64,000 bases of DNA from Phycisphaerales bacterium (GCA_028289195.1 JANQQR010000023.1:372001-436000); one strand, 5' to 3'; counted from the first letter of the stretch, positions 8,824 through 18,034 are shown. A program made the numbers and translations. Notes: generated from the letters alone by a model not told the origin.

Positions 8824-8851
8824 AAGATACACCAAAACCGAGGCCGGTCAA
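8824..8851 (-). promoter_or_regulatory. Promoter candidate for the longer ncRNA
   Basis: On the minus strand TTGACC (8851-8846), a 16-nt spacer, then TATCTT (8829-8824) preceded by TG. The -35 overlaps the TGA stop of the nitrilase gene (8850-8848), so the RNA begins right after that gene yet has its own promoter. Confidence 0.6.
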
Positions 8852-9663
8852 ACCGATTGGGCAGGTTTTTCAGCATTCCCGGCACCCAGGGCCGGGCTCC
8901 GGTCGCGCCACGCCGGGAACTGCTCCCGCCACTCCCGGACGGCCTTGGGGTCGACCTCGACGCTGAGCACACAAGACTCGTCGCCGGCTTCGGCGATCGT
9001 CTCACCCATCGGATCGATCGCGGCCGATCCGCCCAGGTACGACAGGTGTGGATCGCTGCCGCAGCGATTCACTGCGAGCACATAGCTCTGGTTCTCGATC
9101 GCTCGGGCGCGCAGCAGCAGGCGCCAGTGTTCGTGGCGCGCGCTCGGCCAGTTGGCGCCGATCGCGATCACCTCTGCCCCCTGCGAGAGCCCCTCGCGGA
9201 ACAGCTCGGGGAATCGCAGGTCGTAGCAGATGGCCGGGCACACGATCAGGCCGCGATCTTCATCGCCCCAGCGGAACGTCGTGACGTCGTGCCCGCCGGT
9301 GAAGCGTTCCCCTTCGCGTCCGAACGTGAACGGGTGGATCTTGTCGTACTGGGCGACCTGCGATCCGGCCGGCGCGAACACCAGGGCGCGATTCCGTCCC
9401 CGCTCGTCGTCACCCACGATCGTCAGGCTGGCCTGCACCCAGCATCCCGTGCTCTGTGCGAGGCGAGCCAGGAATCCACGGCTCGAGCCGTCTCGGTCGA
9501 AGGTCCGCTCGATGTTCAGCGAAAACCCGGTGTCGAACATCTCCGGAAGCAGCAGGAAGTCACCGGGCCGAACGTCCGCATCAGCGACCAGAGACTCCAC
9601 GAGCGAGTGATTGCGCTCGGGGTCTTCCCATGCGATGTCGTACTGGAACAGGTGGGCCCGCAC
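8848..9663 (-). CDS. Nitrilase-superfamily amidase (omega-amidase/YafV-like)
   Basis: 271 residues from a GTG start at 9663. The carbon-nitrogen hydrolase triad is visible: Glu in LLLPEMFDTGF, Lys in YDKIHPFTFG and Cys in ICYDLRFPELFR. Length and motif wording (MFDTGF, CYDLRFPE) fit the YafV/omega-amidase branch, which hydrolyses alpha-ketoglutaramate-type amides in metabolite repair, better than nitrilases acting on nitriles. No signal peptide, so cytoplasmic. It lies 17 nt downstream of the LuxR-type gene on the same strand and may share its transcript. Family is secure, the exact substrate is inferred. Confidence 0.85.
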   Translation of the reverse strand: MRAHLFQYDIAWEDPERNHSLVESLVADADVRPGDFLLLPEMFDTGFSLNIERTFDRDGSSRGFLARLAQSTGCWVQASLTIVGDDERGRNRALVFAPAGSQVAQYDKIHPFTFGREGERFTGGHDVTTFRWGDEDRGLIVCPAICYDLRFPELFREGLSQGAEVIAIGANWPSARHEHWRLLLRARAIENQSYVLAVNRCGSDPHLSYLGGSAAIDPMGETIAEAGDESCVLSVEVDPKAVREWREQFPAWRDRSPALGAGNAEKPAQSV

Positions 9664-9680
9664 AGCCCAAGGGTACGGCG

Positions 9681-10514
9681 CTAGGCCACGGGCTGCCGGT
9701 GCGACGAGCCGTTGGCCCGCACCGCGACCTCGATCTCAGGAGGGTCCGCGAGTTCGGTCTCCAGTTCGCGACCCTCGATGATCACGCCGCCACGCGAGAT
9801 CTCGCGGCACGCCTGCATCAGGTGCAGGCGGCTGCGAACGTCGGCCTCGCGGAACATCCGCTTGAGATGGGCACGCACGCTGTGGTAGCTGAGCCCTGTT
9901 TTCTCGGCGATCTGGTCGTCGTCGAGCCCCTGCAGAACCAACGCGAGGATGCCCTTGGCCTGCGGCTTGAACGCAGCCATCCAGGCGGGCTCGATCTTCC
10001 AGCAGTCCGCCCAGCAGCGGGCCACGAACGGCACGAGGGCGCCGGCCTTCTGGAGCACCGCACGGTTGATCTCCCCGGACCCCGGTGCAGCGTTGATCCC
10101 GATGACGAGTTCGATCCCGTCGCTCCGCTTGAACAGCGCGATCGCGGTGTCGTCCGACGACGAGACGGTCTTCTGCTCTTCCGCCTCGGCGTCTTCGGCG
10201 ATGCCGGGGTTGTGGTGCAGGCGCCCACGCTTGAGTTGGGCGAGGCGCTGGGCCACCGAGCGGTCCTCGATCGCCCAGAACACGTTGTCCGAGGCCTGCG
10301 TCGGCTGGCTGCCGGTCCACGGGCCCCGCACCACGCAGGCGCTGCTGGAAGCGTCGAGGCCTTCCTCGAACACACCCATCGCGACGATGTCCACTTCGAG
10401 GGCCTCTGACAGCAGGTCGACGAGTCGCTCCAGGAGCGCATCGTTGGTGAGGGTCTCATCCGAGCTGATCTGCCCGAGGCGATAGATCGCGTTCCGCAGG
10501 CTGGAGGTCGTCAT
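9681..10514 (-). CDS. LuxR-type helix-turn-helix transcriptional regulator
   Basis: 277 residues from ATG 10514, chosen over a longer frame because AGAGGAC precedes it and the upstream extension is Arg/Pro-rich shadow sequence. The C-terminus carries a LuxR/FixJ DNA-binding motif: GILALVLQGLDDDQIAEKTG then LSYHSVRAHLKRMFREADV, where ordinary LuxR proteins read R-E-x-E-V-L. The N-terminal ~170 residues look like a degenerate GAF/PAS-type sensor without an obvious ligand or phospho-acceptor site. The target genes are unknown; the amidase gene follows 17 nt downstream. The ~520-nt region before it is hairpin-rich and could be a structured leader. Confidence 0.75.
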   Translation of the reverse strand: MTTSSLRNAIYRLGQISSDETLTNDALLERLVDLLSEALEVDIVAMGVFEEGLDASSSACVVRGPWTGSQPTQASDNVFWAIEDRSVAQRLAQLKRGRLHHNPGIAEDAEAEEQKTVSSSDDTAIALFKRSDGIELVIGINAAPGSGEINRAVLQKAGALVPFVARCWADCWKIEPAWMAAFKPQAKGILALVLQGLDDDQIAEKTGLSYHSVRAHLKRMFREADVRSRLHLMQACREISRGGVIIEGRELETELADPPEIEVAVRANGSSHRQPVA

Positions 10515-10764
10515 GGCTTGCGTCCTCTCGCGGCACACCCTTGTTCTGAGAGTCGGCGACGGGCTCCGTCGTTCGACCCCCTCGTCCCGGTGGCCCGCTC
10601 CACACGAGTCGGACCCTCCCGTTCTGATCCGCCGCCAGACCCTCACGAGGCGTGACGGCGTTCTCTCAGCTCCCAAGACCTTCGCCGGTGATGCTCTCTC
10701 TCATCGCCGGGCCGCCTGTTCGGGCTCCTTCACCTCCAGGTGGGAGGAACCCATGGCTTGCGCT

Positions 10765-10800
10765 GGATTGCTCCGGATTCAGGGGAATCTCAAGCAATCC
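10765..10800. repeat. Nested inverted repeat
   Basis: GGATTGCT (10765-10772) pairs with AGCAATCC (10793-10800), and inside it GATTC (10776-10780) pairs with GAATC (10785-10789) around an AGGG loop. It lies within the hairpin-rich gap upstream of the LuxR-type gene. Confidence 0.6.
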
Positions 10801-10933
10801 GGCTCGCTCTCGGGGAGCGTGCGTTCGATTGTGGCGACCCTCGGAACGGCTTGGTTTCGGCCTCGCGGCTCGAGTCGACCCACCGGCGAGAATCGTTATC
10901 AGCCGGTTCGAGAACGAGGATACCCAGGTTGCC

Positions 10934-10962
10934 GCCTTTTTGCACGACCGCTGCAAAAAGGC
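10934..10962. repeat. Perfect 11-bp inverted repeat downstream of enolase
   Basis: GCCTTTTTGCA (10934-10944) and TGCAAAAAGGC (10952-10962) are exact complements around a 7-nt loop. It starts about 75 nt past the enolase stop. No T-run follows on either strand, so it is not a canonical terminator; mRNA 3'-end protection is possible. Confidence 0.65.
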
Positions 10963-11038
10963 AGCACTCCTGCTCCGCGCGCCCCAATTCGGTGGAGCAA
11001 TCTTTCAAGCTTTCAACGGTCAACGCTTGTCCGTCGCC

Positions 11039-12340
11039 TCAGGACCGATTCCAGGTGTGCGCACCGTACTCGGCGGCATCGCCCAGATCCTCGGCGATCC
11101 GGATGAGCTGGTTGTACTTGGCGTTCCGATCGGACCGGGCCGGGGCCCCGGTCTTGATCTGGCCACAGTTGGTCGCGACGGCGATGTCGGCAATGGTGGC
11201 GTCTTCGGTCTCGCCCGAGCGATGGCTGAGGACCGCGGCGTAGCCGTTCCGCATGGCCAAGCCGACGGTCTCGAAGGTCTCCGAAAGCGTCCCGATCTGG
11301 TTGACCTTGACGAGCACGGCGTTGGCGCAGCCCTCGTCGAGGCCCCGCTGCACGAAGGACTTGTTGGTCACGAACAGGTCGTCGCCGACCAGCTGCACGC
11401 ACTCGCCGACGCGATCGGTGAGCGTCTTCCAGCCCGCCCAGTCGTTCTCAGCCAGGCCGTCCTCGATCGAGCGGATGGGGTAGCGCTTGCACCAGTCGGC
11501 CCAGAGGTCGACCAGCTCGTTGGAGCTGATGATCTCGCCGGAGGAGCTGAAGAACTTGTAGCCCTCCTTGCCGTCCTTCTCGGCCTCGTTCCAGAGCTCG
11601 CTGGTTGCAGGGTCAAGAGCGACGAAGATCTGCTCGCCCCAGGAGTACCCGGCCCGGCCGACGGCCTCCTCGATGATCTTGAGGGCGTCCTCGTTGTCCT
11701 TCAGGTCGGGGGCGAACCCGCCTTCGTCCCCGACCGCCGTCGAGAGCCCCCTATCGCCGAGCACTTTCTTGAGCGTGTGGTAGATCTCGACGCCGGCGCG
11801 GAGCGCCTCGTGGAAATCGTCGAAGCCCCAGGGTTGAATCATGAACTCCTGGAAATCGACGGTGTTGTCGGCGTGCTTGCCGCCGTTGAGGATGTTGAGC
11901 ATAGGCACCGGCAGCGTCTTGGCGCCGGTCCCGCCCAGGTAGCGGAACAGCGGCAGGCCCATGCCCTCGGCGGCCGCGTGCGCGGTGGCCATGGACACGC
12001 CCAGAATGGCGTTGGCGCCCAGGTTGCCCTTGTTGTCCGAGCCGTCGAGCTCGAGCATGAGGGCGTCGACGCCCTCCTGGTCCCTGGAATCCAGGCCTTC
12101 GAGTTCAGGGCCGAGGACCTCGTTGACGTTCCGGACGGCTTTCTCGACCGACTTGCCGACGTAGCGGTCCTTGTCGGCGTCGCGGAGTTCGACGGCCTCG
12201 TTCTCGCCCGTCGAGGCGCCGGACGGCACGGCCGCCCGACCAACGACGCCGCCTTCGAGCAGCACCTCAACCTCGACTGTGGGATTCCCTCGGCTGTCGA
12301 GGATCTGCCTGCCCTGCACGGTGTCGATCGCGAACGCCAT
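11039..12340 (-). CDS. eno: Enolase (phosphopyruvate hydratase)
   Basis: 433 residues, normal family length. It interconverts 2-phosphoglycerate and phosphoenolpyruvate in cytoplasmic glycolysis/gluconeogenesis. Signatures: [14 protein letters not shown] and [17 protein letters not shown] at the N-terminus, the magnesium-site region [50 protein letters not shown], and the C-terminal catalytic segment [13 protein letters not shown]...[10 protein letters not shown]. The ATG at 12340 has GGAGAG about 9 nt upstream. It diverges from phoU across 141 nt. Pyruvate kinase, the next glycolytic step, is 4 kb away in the same window but not in the same operon. Confidence 0.98.
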   Translation of the reverse strand: MAFAIDTVQGRQILDSRGNPTVEVEVLLEGGVVGRAAVPSGASTGENEAVELRDADKDRYVGKSVEKAVRNVNEVLGPELEGLDSRDQEGVDALMLELDGSDNKGNLGANAILGVSMATAHAAAEGMGLPLFRYLGGTGAKTLPVPMLNILNGGKHADNTVDFQEFMIQPWGFDDFHEALRAGVEIYHTLKKVLGDRGLSTAVGDEGGFAPDLKDNEDALKIIEEAVGRAGYSWGEQIFVALDPATSELWNEAEKDGKEGYKFFSSSGEIISSNELVDLWADWCKRYPIRSIEDGLAENDWAGWKTLTDRVGECVQLVGDDLFVTNKSFVQRGLDEGCANAVLVKVNQIGTLSETFETVGLAMRNGYAAVLSHRSGETEDATIADIAVATNCGQIKTGAPARSDRNAKYNQLIRIAEDLGDAAEYGAHTWNRS

Positions 12341-12481
12341 GGGTCACTCTCCGTCTTCGATTCCTGCCGGGCCCGTCCACGAACAGGGGCGAGGATGATA
12401 CCGAGTGGGCCGGGTCGGGCGCTCCGATGGAGAACCGAGGCCCGGGGCTGCTATTGTGAGGCCCGAGCGAGGATCCCCACG

Positions 12482-13192
12482 ATGTCCGGCGAGCCCGAGT
12501 CCTACCAGAAACAACTCGATTCGCTGATGCGCCAGCTGCTGTCGCAGGGCGAAGCCGTGCAGACGCAGATCGAGCGTGCGATCGAGGCGGTGTTCGGACG
12601 CGACGCCGACCTGGCCCGCCAGGTCGTCGCGGGCGACGAGCCGATCGACCAGCTCGACATCGAGATCGAACGCCGCGCCGTGAAGCTGCTCACCGACGCG
12701 ATGGACGACGGGGTGAAGCTCGGGCACCACTCGGTGCGCATGATCATGACGATCGTGAAGGTGAACAACGAGTTCGAGCGCATCGCCGACTGCGCCGTGA
12801 ACATCGCCGAGAAGATCGGGGCGTTCGCCTCCCTCGAGTCGGAGCTCCCGGCCAAGCTGCGGGTCATGGCCAACAGCGCCGTGGGAATCATGCAGACGAC
12901 TCGGACCGCGCTGGCCGAGTGGGACGCGGATGCCGCCCGATTGGTGCTCTCGAGCGACGACGCCACCGAGGCGTTCAAGAACGCGGTGCTCGGGGACGTC
13001 GAGTCGCAGCTGATCCAGGGCGAGCACACCGTCGACTTCGCGTTCGCGCTCCGCACCGTCACGATCAACCTCGGGCGCATGACGGACCACTGCACGAACG
13101 TCGCCGAGCAGGTGATCTATGTCAGCTCGGGCAAAATTGTCCGCCACCTCGGCGACACGTGGATGGAACCGGAAGAGCCCCGCGCGGGCTGA
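12482..13192 (+). CDS. phoU: Phosphate signalling protein PhoU
   Basis: 236 residues from ATG 12482; the open frame upstream is antisense to enolase and not used. Two tandem helical PhoU repeats are clear, each with the metal-binding E-x-x-x-D motif: NNEFERIADCAVNIAEKI in the first and NLGRMTDHCTNVAEQVIY in the second. PhoU restrains the PhoR-PhoB kinase response and the PstSCAB phosphate transporter when phosphate is plentiful. No pst or pho genes are visible nearby. The next gene starts 22 nt downstream on the same strand and may be co-transcribed. Confidence 0.95.
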   Translation: MSGEPESYQKQLDSLMRQLLSQGEAVQTQIERAIEAVFGRDADLARQVVAGDEPIDQLDIEIERRAVKLLTDAMDDGVKLGHHSVRMIMTIVKVNNEFERIADCAVNIAEKIGAFASLESELPAKLRVMANSAVGIMQTTRTALAEWDADAARLVLSSDDATEAFKNAVLGDVESQLIQGEHTVDFAFALRTVTINLGRMTDHCTNVAEQVIYVSSGKIVRHLGDTWMEPEEPRAG

Positions 13193-13214
13193 TGACCTTC
13201 GGGAGGAGACGGGG

Positions 13215-14657
13215 ATGAGCGTGGCGGAAGATGTGAGCCTCGGATCGGTCCGCGGGCGCCTCGAGGCGCTGGGCCAGGAGCACCTGCTGGCGTTCTTCGA
13301 CGAGCTGGACGCCCAGCAGCAGGCGGCCCTGCTGGCGCAGATCGCGTCGATCGACCTCGAGTCGATGCCCGAACTCATTGAGACCTACGTCACAAACCCG
13401 CAGTCGCACGCCCTGGCGAGCGACCTCGAACCGGCGCCGTACTACGCGCTGCGCGAGACTGGCCCGGGCAGCTGGGACCCCGCCGAATTCCGCGCCGCCG
13501 GCGAGCAGCTGCTCCGCGAGGGCAAGATCGCCGCGTTCACGGTGGCCGGGGGCCAGGGCACGCGACTGGGCTTCGACGGCCCCAAGGGCACCTACCCCGG
13601 ATCGGCGGTGCGCAAGCGCCCGCTGTTCGCGTGCCTGGCGGAGTGGATCACCGCTGCCCAGTCGCGCTTCGGCGCGACGATCCCGTGGTACGTGATGACC
13701 AGCCCGATCAACCACGCCGACACGGTGGCGTTCTTCGAATCCAACCGTCACTTCGGCCTCGGCGAGGAGAACGTGATGTTCTTCAGCCAGGGCGTGCTCC
13801 CCTCGATCGGCATGGCCACCGGCAAACTCCTGCTTGCCAACAAGCACGAGGTGGCGGCCAACCCCGACGGGCACGGCGGCTCGCTCAAGGCGCTCCACGC
13901 CAGCGGAGCGATCGCCGACATGCGCTCTCGCGGCGTCGAGCACATCAGCTATGTGCAGATCGACAATCCGCTGGCCAAGGTCATCGACCCGGTGTTCCTC
14001 GGCCTGCACGCCTCGGCGCCCGACTCGTCCGGCCAGATGTCCTCCAAAATGGTCGCCAAGACCGAGCCTTCGGAGAAGGTCGGTGTGTTCACCCGCAGCG
14101 CGGGCAAGACGACGGTGGTCGAGTACTCCGACCTGCCCGCCAAGCTCGCCGAGGCCCGGCGTGCCGATGGTGGCCTGCAGTTCAACGCCGGCTCGATCGC
14201 CATCCATGCGATCGGTGTCGGGTTCGTCGAGACGCTCAACGCCGGCGGACGCTTTGCGCTGCCGCTCCATCGCGCCGAGAAGAAAGTGCCGCACATCGAT
14301 CTCGGGACAGGCGAGCGCGTCACGCCAGATTCGCCGAACGCCGTGAAGCTCGAGGCCTTCGTGTTCGATGCGCTCCCGCTGTGCGAGAACTCGATCGTGC
14401 TCGAGACCGATCGCATCGAGGAGTTCGCCCCGATCAAGAACGCCGAGGGCACGGACTCGCCGGCCACGTCGAGCCGGATCCAGACCGAGCGAGCCGCACG
14501 CTGGCTGGAACTCGCGGGCGTCGATGTGCCCCGCGACCTCCAGGGCGAGTGCGAGTGCGTGCTGGAGATCAGCCCGCTGACGGCGATGACCCCCGAGGAG
14601 CTGCGCGAGCGTGAGCTGCCGGGAGAGATCGAGCGCGGGGCCGAGGTGTCGGTCTAA
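13215..14657 (+). CDS. UDP-sugar pyrophosphorylase of the eukaryotic UAP/UGP type
   Basis: 480 residues from ATG 13215, preceded by GGGAGGAG at good spacing. The nucleotide-binding signature reads VAGGQGTRLGFDGPKGTYPG, the hallmark of UDP-N-acetylhexosamine pyrophosphorylases. NPDGHGGSLKAL and a substrate segment HISYVQIDNPLAKVIDP follow. It should make UDP-GlcNAc (or a related UDP-sugar) from UTP and the sugar 1-phosphate, supplying envelope precursors. The family is the large eukaryote-like one rather than bifunctional bacterial GlmU. UDP-GlcNAc versus UDP-glucose cannot be settled by eye. Its stop overlaps the convergent TPR gene by 4 nt. Confidence 0.85.
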   Translation: MSVAEDVSLGSVRGRLEALGQEHLLAFFDELDAQQQAALLAQIASIDLESMPELIETYVTNPQSHALASDLEPAPYYALRETGPGSWDPAEFRAAGEQLLREGKIAAFTVAGGQGTRLGFDGPKGTYPGSAVRKRPLFACLAEWITAAQSRFGATIPWYVMTSPINHADTVAFFESNRHFGLGEENVMFFSQGVLPSIGMATGKLLLANKHEVAANPDGHGGSLKALHASGAIADMRSRGVEHISYVQIDNPLAKVIDPVFLGLHASAPDSSGQMSSKMVAKTEPSEKVGVFTRSAGKTTVVEYSDLPAKLAEARRADGGLQFNAGSIAIHAIGVGFVETLNAGGRFALPLHRAEKKVPHIDLGTGERVTPDSPNAVKLEAFVFDALPLCENSIVLETDRIEEFAPIKNAEGTDSPATSSRIQTERAARWLELAGVDVPRDLQGECECVLEISPLTAMTPEELRERELPGEIERGAEVSV

Positions 14658-15196
14658 GGGCGGCTTTCGAGCGCACGCAGACGTGCCTCGCACTCATCCA
14701 CACCCTGCGACACTCCGACCTCGGCATAGAGATCCCGCGCTTCGATCAGCAGCGCGCGTGCCGCGTCGGTCTCGCCCGATCGTTCGACGAGTGTCGAGTA
14801 GGGCCACAGCGCATTGGCCATATCCAGCGCGCAGGCGTCGTCGATGGAGCGATAAATCTCAACCGCCTCACGCAGGCAGCGCTCGGCGTCACCTCCACGG
14901 CCCGACTCGAGGTGCAGCTGCCCAACGTGGCGCACGGTGTGCGCGATCGTGGCGTGATCGCGCCCGGCGCGGGCGAGTTCGAGGGCCTCTTCATACAGGG
15001 CGAGCGCGTCGTCGAGGTTGCCGTCGTCCCAGACGACGTGGCCCAATGCCTTGAGCGCTCGCAAGAGGGTCGCGTGGTCGCCAGACCCGCGAGCGATCGC
15101 GATGGCCGATTCGAGATCGCGCCGCGCATCTTTCCCGCGGGACTCGTTCCTCGCGATGCGGGCCTGTTCAATCAACTGATCGGTTCGGTCGGCCAT
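14654..15196 (-). CDS. Tetratricopeptide-repeat protein
   Basis: 180 residues composed almost entirely of TPR-like helical pairs. Examples are LLRALKALGHVVWDDGNLDDALALYEEALELAR, then HVGQLHLESGRGGDAERCLREAVEIYR, and a third ending AARALLIEARDLYAEVG. There is no signal peptide, membrane segment or enzymatic domain, so it is probably a cytoplasmic scaffold or a stand-alone TPR of unknown partner. It sits 18 nt upstream of cinA on the same strand only in the sense that cinA ends where it begins; each could be transcribed separately. Confidence 0.75.
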   Translation of the reverse strand: MADRTDQLIEQARIARNESRGKDARRDLESAIAIARGSGDHATLLRALKALGHVVWDDGNLDDALALYEEALELARAGRDHATIAHTVRHVGQLHLESGRGGDAERCLREAVEIYRSIDDACALDMANALWPYSTLVERSGETDAARALLIEARDLYAEVGVSQGVDECEARLRALESRP

Positions 15197-15214
15197 GGCT
15201 GAACCCCGGGCATG

Positions 15215-16498
15215 CTAGGGAGCGACCTGCCACAACAGCTTGCCCGGCTCGATCCCGTCGAGATGGAATCGCAGCATCGCCAGCGCGATCTTGGCGCTGC
15301 GATCGCGCACATCGTGTCGATCGCCCGTGACCCGGTAGCAGCGGGCATCGGTCGCGGCGCCGCGTGACGCGCGCGCGATCCAGACGGTGCCGACGGGCTT
15401 GTCCGGCGTCGCGCCGCCGGGACCGGCGATGCCCGTCAGGGCCAGCGCGTGCGAGGCCGCCGGGTTCTTGTGCAGGGCGCCCTCGGCCATCGCACGCGCC
15501 ACCGGCTCGCTCACGGCGCCGTGGGCATCGAGAGCCTCGGCCGGCACTCCGACCTCGCTGGTCTTCATCGCGTTGGTGTAGGTGATCCAGCCGCCGGCGT
15601 AGGCGTCGGACGATCCCGGGATCTCGGTGAGCATCTCGCCGAGCCTGCCCCCTGTGCAACTCTCGGCAGTGACGAGCATCTCGCCCCGCGCCCGGAGCCG
15701 GTCGAGCACGACGGACTCGAGCGTCTCTTCCTCAGCGCCAAAGATGTACGCGTCCAGCGCCTCGCGCACGCTCGTCTCGGCCCCGGCCATGGCGACCTCT
15801 GCCCCGCTCGGCGCGCCCTCGTACCGGATACGCACGCTGACCACCCCGCCGCTGGCCGTCGTGCCGACCGTCGGCTGGCGGTCGCGGGCCATGAGATCGC
15901 CCAGGCGATCCGCGGCATCGCCCTCGCCCAAACCGATCGTGTGGAGCACGCGCGTCCGGATGACACGATCCGCCGGCGGGCGCAGGCCGGGCGAGACCAG
16001 CGACTCGAACATCGGGTGCATCTCGCGGGGCGGGCCGGGCAGACAGTAGATGTCGGTGCCCTCGAAGGTCGCGCTCAGACCCGGCGCGGTGCCGTTGGGG
16101 TTCGCCAGGTGTCGGGCGGACACCGGGCGGGTCGCCTGATCGCGCTGCCCGGAAGAGATGGACCGGCCCCGTGAACGGAAGCGCTCCTCGAGCGCGCGCA
16201 GCGAGTCCTCATCGAGCACGAGGTCTTCGCCCAGCAGCGATGCGAGCGCGGGGCGTGTGAGGTCGTCTGCCGTCGGGCCGAGCCCGCCCGTCGAGACGAT
16301 CAGGTCGCTGAACTCGCTCTGGCGGCGCATCGCGCCCGCGATGAGATCGAGGTCGTCATCGATCGTCGCGTGCTCCACGACCCGGATCCCCAGATCCGTG
16401 AGGCGTGCGCTCAGCCATCGAGTGTTGGAATCGAGCTTCTGCCCGAGGATCAGTTCGTCGCCGATCGACAGGATCGAGGCTCTGGTGTGGTGGTCCAT
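15215..16498 (-). CDS. cinA: CinA-family protein (nicotinamide-nucleotide amidase / competence-damage inducible)
   Basis: 427 residues with both CinA halves. The N-terminal MoCF-like domain shows ILSIGDELILGQKLDSNTRW and STGGLGPTADDLTRPALA. The C-terminal amidase domain shows LVTAESCTGGRLGEMLTEIPGSS, TGIAGPGG and KPVGTVWIA, with the Ser of AESCTGG as the expected nucleophile. The amidase deaminates NMN to nicotinic acid mononucleotide in pyridine-nucleotide salvage; the N-terminal domain is an ADP-ribose-type pyrophosphatase in characterised members. Pyruvate kinase lies 21 nt upstream on the same strand, so the two may form an operon. Confidence 0.93.
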   Translation of the reverse strand: MDHHTRASILSIGDELILGQKLDSNTRWLSARLTDLGIRVVEHATIDDDLDLIAGAMRRQSEFSDLIVSTGGLGPTADDLTRPALASLLGEDLVLDEDSLRALEERFRSRGRSISSGQRDQATRPVSARHLANPNGTAPGLSATFEGTDIYCLPGPPREMHPMFESLVSPGLRPPADRVIRTRVLHTIGLGEGDAADRLGDLMARDRQPTVGTTASGGVVSVRIRYEGAPSGAEVAMAGAETSVREALDAYIFGAEEETLESVVLDRLRARGEMLVTAESCTGGRLGEMLTEIPGSSDAYAGGWITYTNAMKTSEVGVPAEALDAHGAVSEPVARAMAEGALHKNPAASHALALTGIAGPGGATPDKPVGTVWIARASRGAATDARCYRVTGDRHDVRDRSAKIALAMLRFHLDGIEPGKLLWQVAP

Positions 16499-16519
16499 GG
16501 AGGGCTCAGGGTAGCGCCG

Positions 16520-18034
16520 TCAGACCGAGTGGGTCATCTCGCCGACGGTGCGCAGCGCGACGGTGTTCGCCGAGGCGGGGTCGTCGAACGGCTTGCCGCC
16601 CAGCAGGATGACCTGGTCTCCCTCGTCGGCGAGCCCGCGCTCGAGGATCACACGATCGGCGATGACCGCGAGCCCCGAGCGGTGCTGAGGCACCTCGTCC
16701 AGGAGCACGGGCACGATCGCGTAATACAGGTTCATCGCGCGGAAGGCCCGCGGGTCGCTCGTGAACGCAACGATCGGCACATGCAGCCCGCTGCGGCTGA
16801 TGTGTCGCGCCAGCTCGCCGTCCTGCGACCAGATGACCGCGATCGAAGCGTTGATGTCGTGGGCCATGTGCCAGGCGCCGTTGGCGAGCGTCTCGAGCTT
16901 GGTGCGCTGCACGCTGGTGTGCCTGTGGCGCGAGAAATCCGGGCCCATCTCGCGGAGCGATTCTTCGGTCGCCAGCGCCACGCGACGCATCACCTCGACA
17001 GCGAGCACCGGGTGCTTGCCGACCGCGGTCTCGCCAGACAGCATCACGGCGTCGCAGTCGTCGTACACGGCGTTGGCGACGTCGCTCACCTCGGCCCGGG
17101 TGGGCGTGGCGCTGTCGATCATCGACTCGAGCATCTGCGTCGCCACGATGCAGGGGCGCCCCTTGGCGTGGGCGGCGCGGATCAGCTGCTTCTGGATCAC
17201 CGGCACGCGCGCCAGCTCGATCTCGACGCCCAGGTCGCCTCGGGCGACCATGATGCCGTCGGCGGCGTCGAGGATCTGCTCGATGTTCTCGACGGCCTGG
17301 GGAGTCTCGATCTTCGCGATCAGGGGGAGACGCGTGCTCGGGCTGTCGGGCCCGGTCTTCAGCGAGCAGGCGGCGTTCAGGCGCTCGTGCATCGAGCGGA
17401 CGTCCTCGCCGGTGCGGACGAAGCTCATCGCCAGGTAGTCGATCTCGTGCTCGAGCACCCAGTCGACGATCTCGAGGTCGCGATCCGTCGTCGACGGGAT
17501 AGTGAGGTCGCTGTCGGGCAGGTTCAGGCCCTTGCGGCTCGTGACGAGCCCGCCGTGGGTGACGCGGCAGAGGAGTTGCTCGCCATCGGAGACAACCGCC
17601 AGCAAACGCACGGCCCCGTCGTTGATCAGCACGCGATCACCGGGATCGACCTCGACCGCGATCCGCTCGTAGTTGCACGCGATCGTTGTCGGATCGCCCG
17701 GGATGCAGTCCTTGATTCCGCCCCGGATGAGCACGTCTTCGCCGGTCTCGAGCATGATCCCGAGCGTCGGGGTCGTGCCGACGCGGATCTTCGGTCCGGG
17801 CAGGTCCGCCAGCACCGCGATCGGCAGGCCGAACTCCTCGGCGGCCTCGCGGACCGCCGAGAGGCGTGCGTGGTGCTGGTTGAACTCGCCGTGCGAGAAG
17901 TTCAGGCGGAACAGCGTCGCCCCGTGCTCGATGAGCTTGCGCAGCACCTTGGGGTCGTCGGTCGCCGGGCCGAGGGTCGCCAGGACCTTCGTGAGTGGCT
18001 TTCGGGTTGTTGAATCGAGGGGCTCGTGGTGCAT
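16520..18034 (-). CDS. pyk: Pyruvate kinase
   Basis: 504 residues from ATG 18034 (MHHEPLDSTT...); the open frame continues far upstream but that part is antisense to the SDR and S9 genes. Family motifs: TKVLATLGPATDD, FRLNFSHGE, DLPGPKIRVG, the catalytic segment LIAKIETPQAVENI, MVARGDLGVEIE, and TQMLESMI followed by PTRAEVSDVANAVYDDCDAVMLSGETA. It converts phosphoenolpyruvate and ADP to pyruvate and ATP. The C-terminal domain that binds allosteric effectors is present. The ribosome site is weak. It diverges from the SDR gene across ~90 nt. Confidence 0.97.
   Translation of the reverse strand: MHHEPLDSTTRKPLTKVLATLGPATDDPKVLRKLIEHGATLFRLNFSHGEFNQHHARLSAVREAAEEFGLPIAVLADLPGPKIRVGTTPTLGIMLETGEDVLIRGGIKDCIPGDPTTIACNYERIAVEVDPGDRVLINDGAVRLLAVVSDGEQLLCRVTHGGLVTSRKGLNLPDSDLTIPSTTDRDLEIVDWVLEHEIDYLAMSFVRTGEDVRSMHERLNAACSLKTGPDSPSTRLPLIAKIETPQAVENIEQILDAADGIMVARGDLGVEIELARVPVIQKQLIRAAHAKGRPCIVATQMLESMIDSATPTRAEVSDVANAVYDDCDAVMLSGETAVGKHPVLAVEVMRRVALATEESLREMGPDFSRHRHTSVQRTKLETLANGAWHMAHDINASIAVIWSQDGELARHISRSGLHVPIVAFTSDPRAFRAMNLYYAIVPVLLDEVPQHRSGLAVIADRVILERGLADEGDQVILLGGKPFDDPASANTVALRTVGEMTHSV

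Larger units (their letters stand above)
10515..11038. other. Hairpin-rich intergenic region without a convincing gene
   Basis: This lies between the end of enolase and the LuxR-type gene, both minus strand. Inverted repeats crowd the stretch: CCGGTGATG/CATCGCCGG near 10684-10709 (one G-T pair), CACC/GGTG near 10731, a nested pair at 10765-10800, CGCTC/GAGCG near 10805, ACCGGC/GCCGGT near 10881-10906, and a perfect 11-bp hairpin at 10934-10962. Short frames in it (77 and 96 codons, minus) lack ribosome sites and overlap each other. It may be a long structured leader of the regulator gene or the 3' end of enolase mRNA; I see no known riboswitch. Confidence 0.4.

Noticed and set aside
10700-10760. 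Glycine or TPP riboswitch-like words (CACCGG...GAAGG, GCTGAGA) upstream of the LuxR-type gene
   Set aside because: The remaining conserved core of either riboswitch is missing and the gene context does not fit.
10652-12481. Long open extension upstream of phoU
   Set aside because: It is antisense to enolase; PhoU family alignment begins at 12482.
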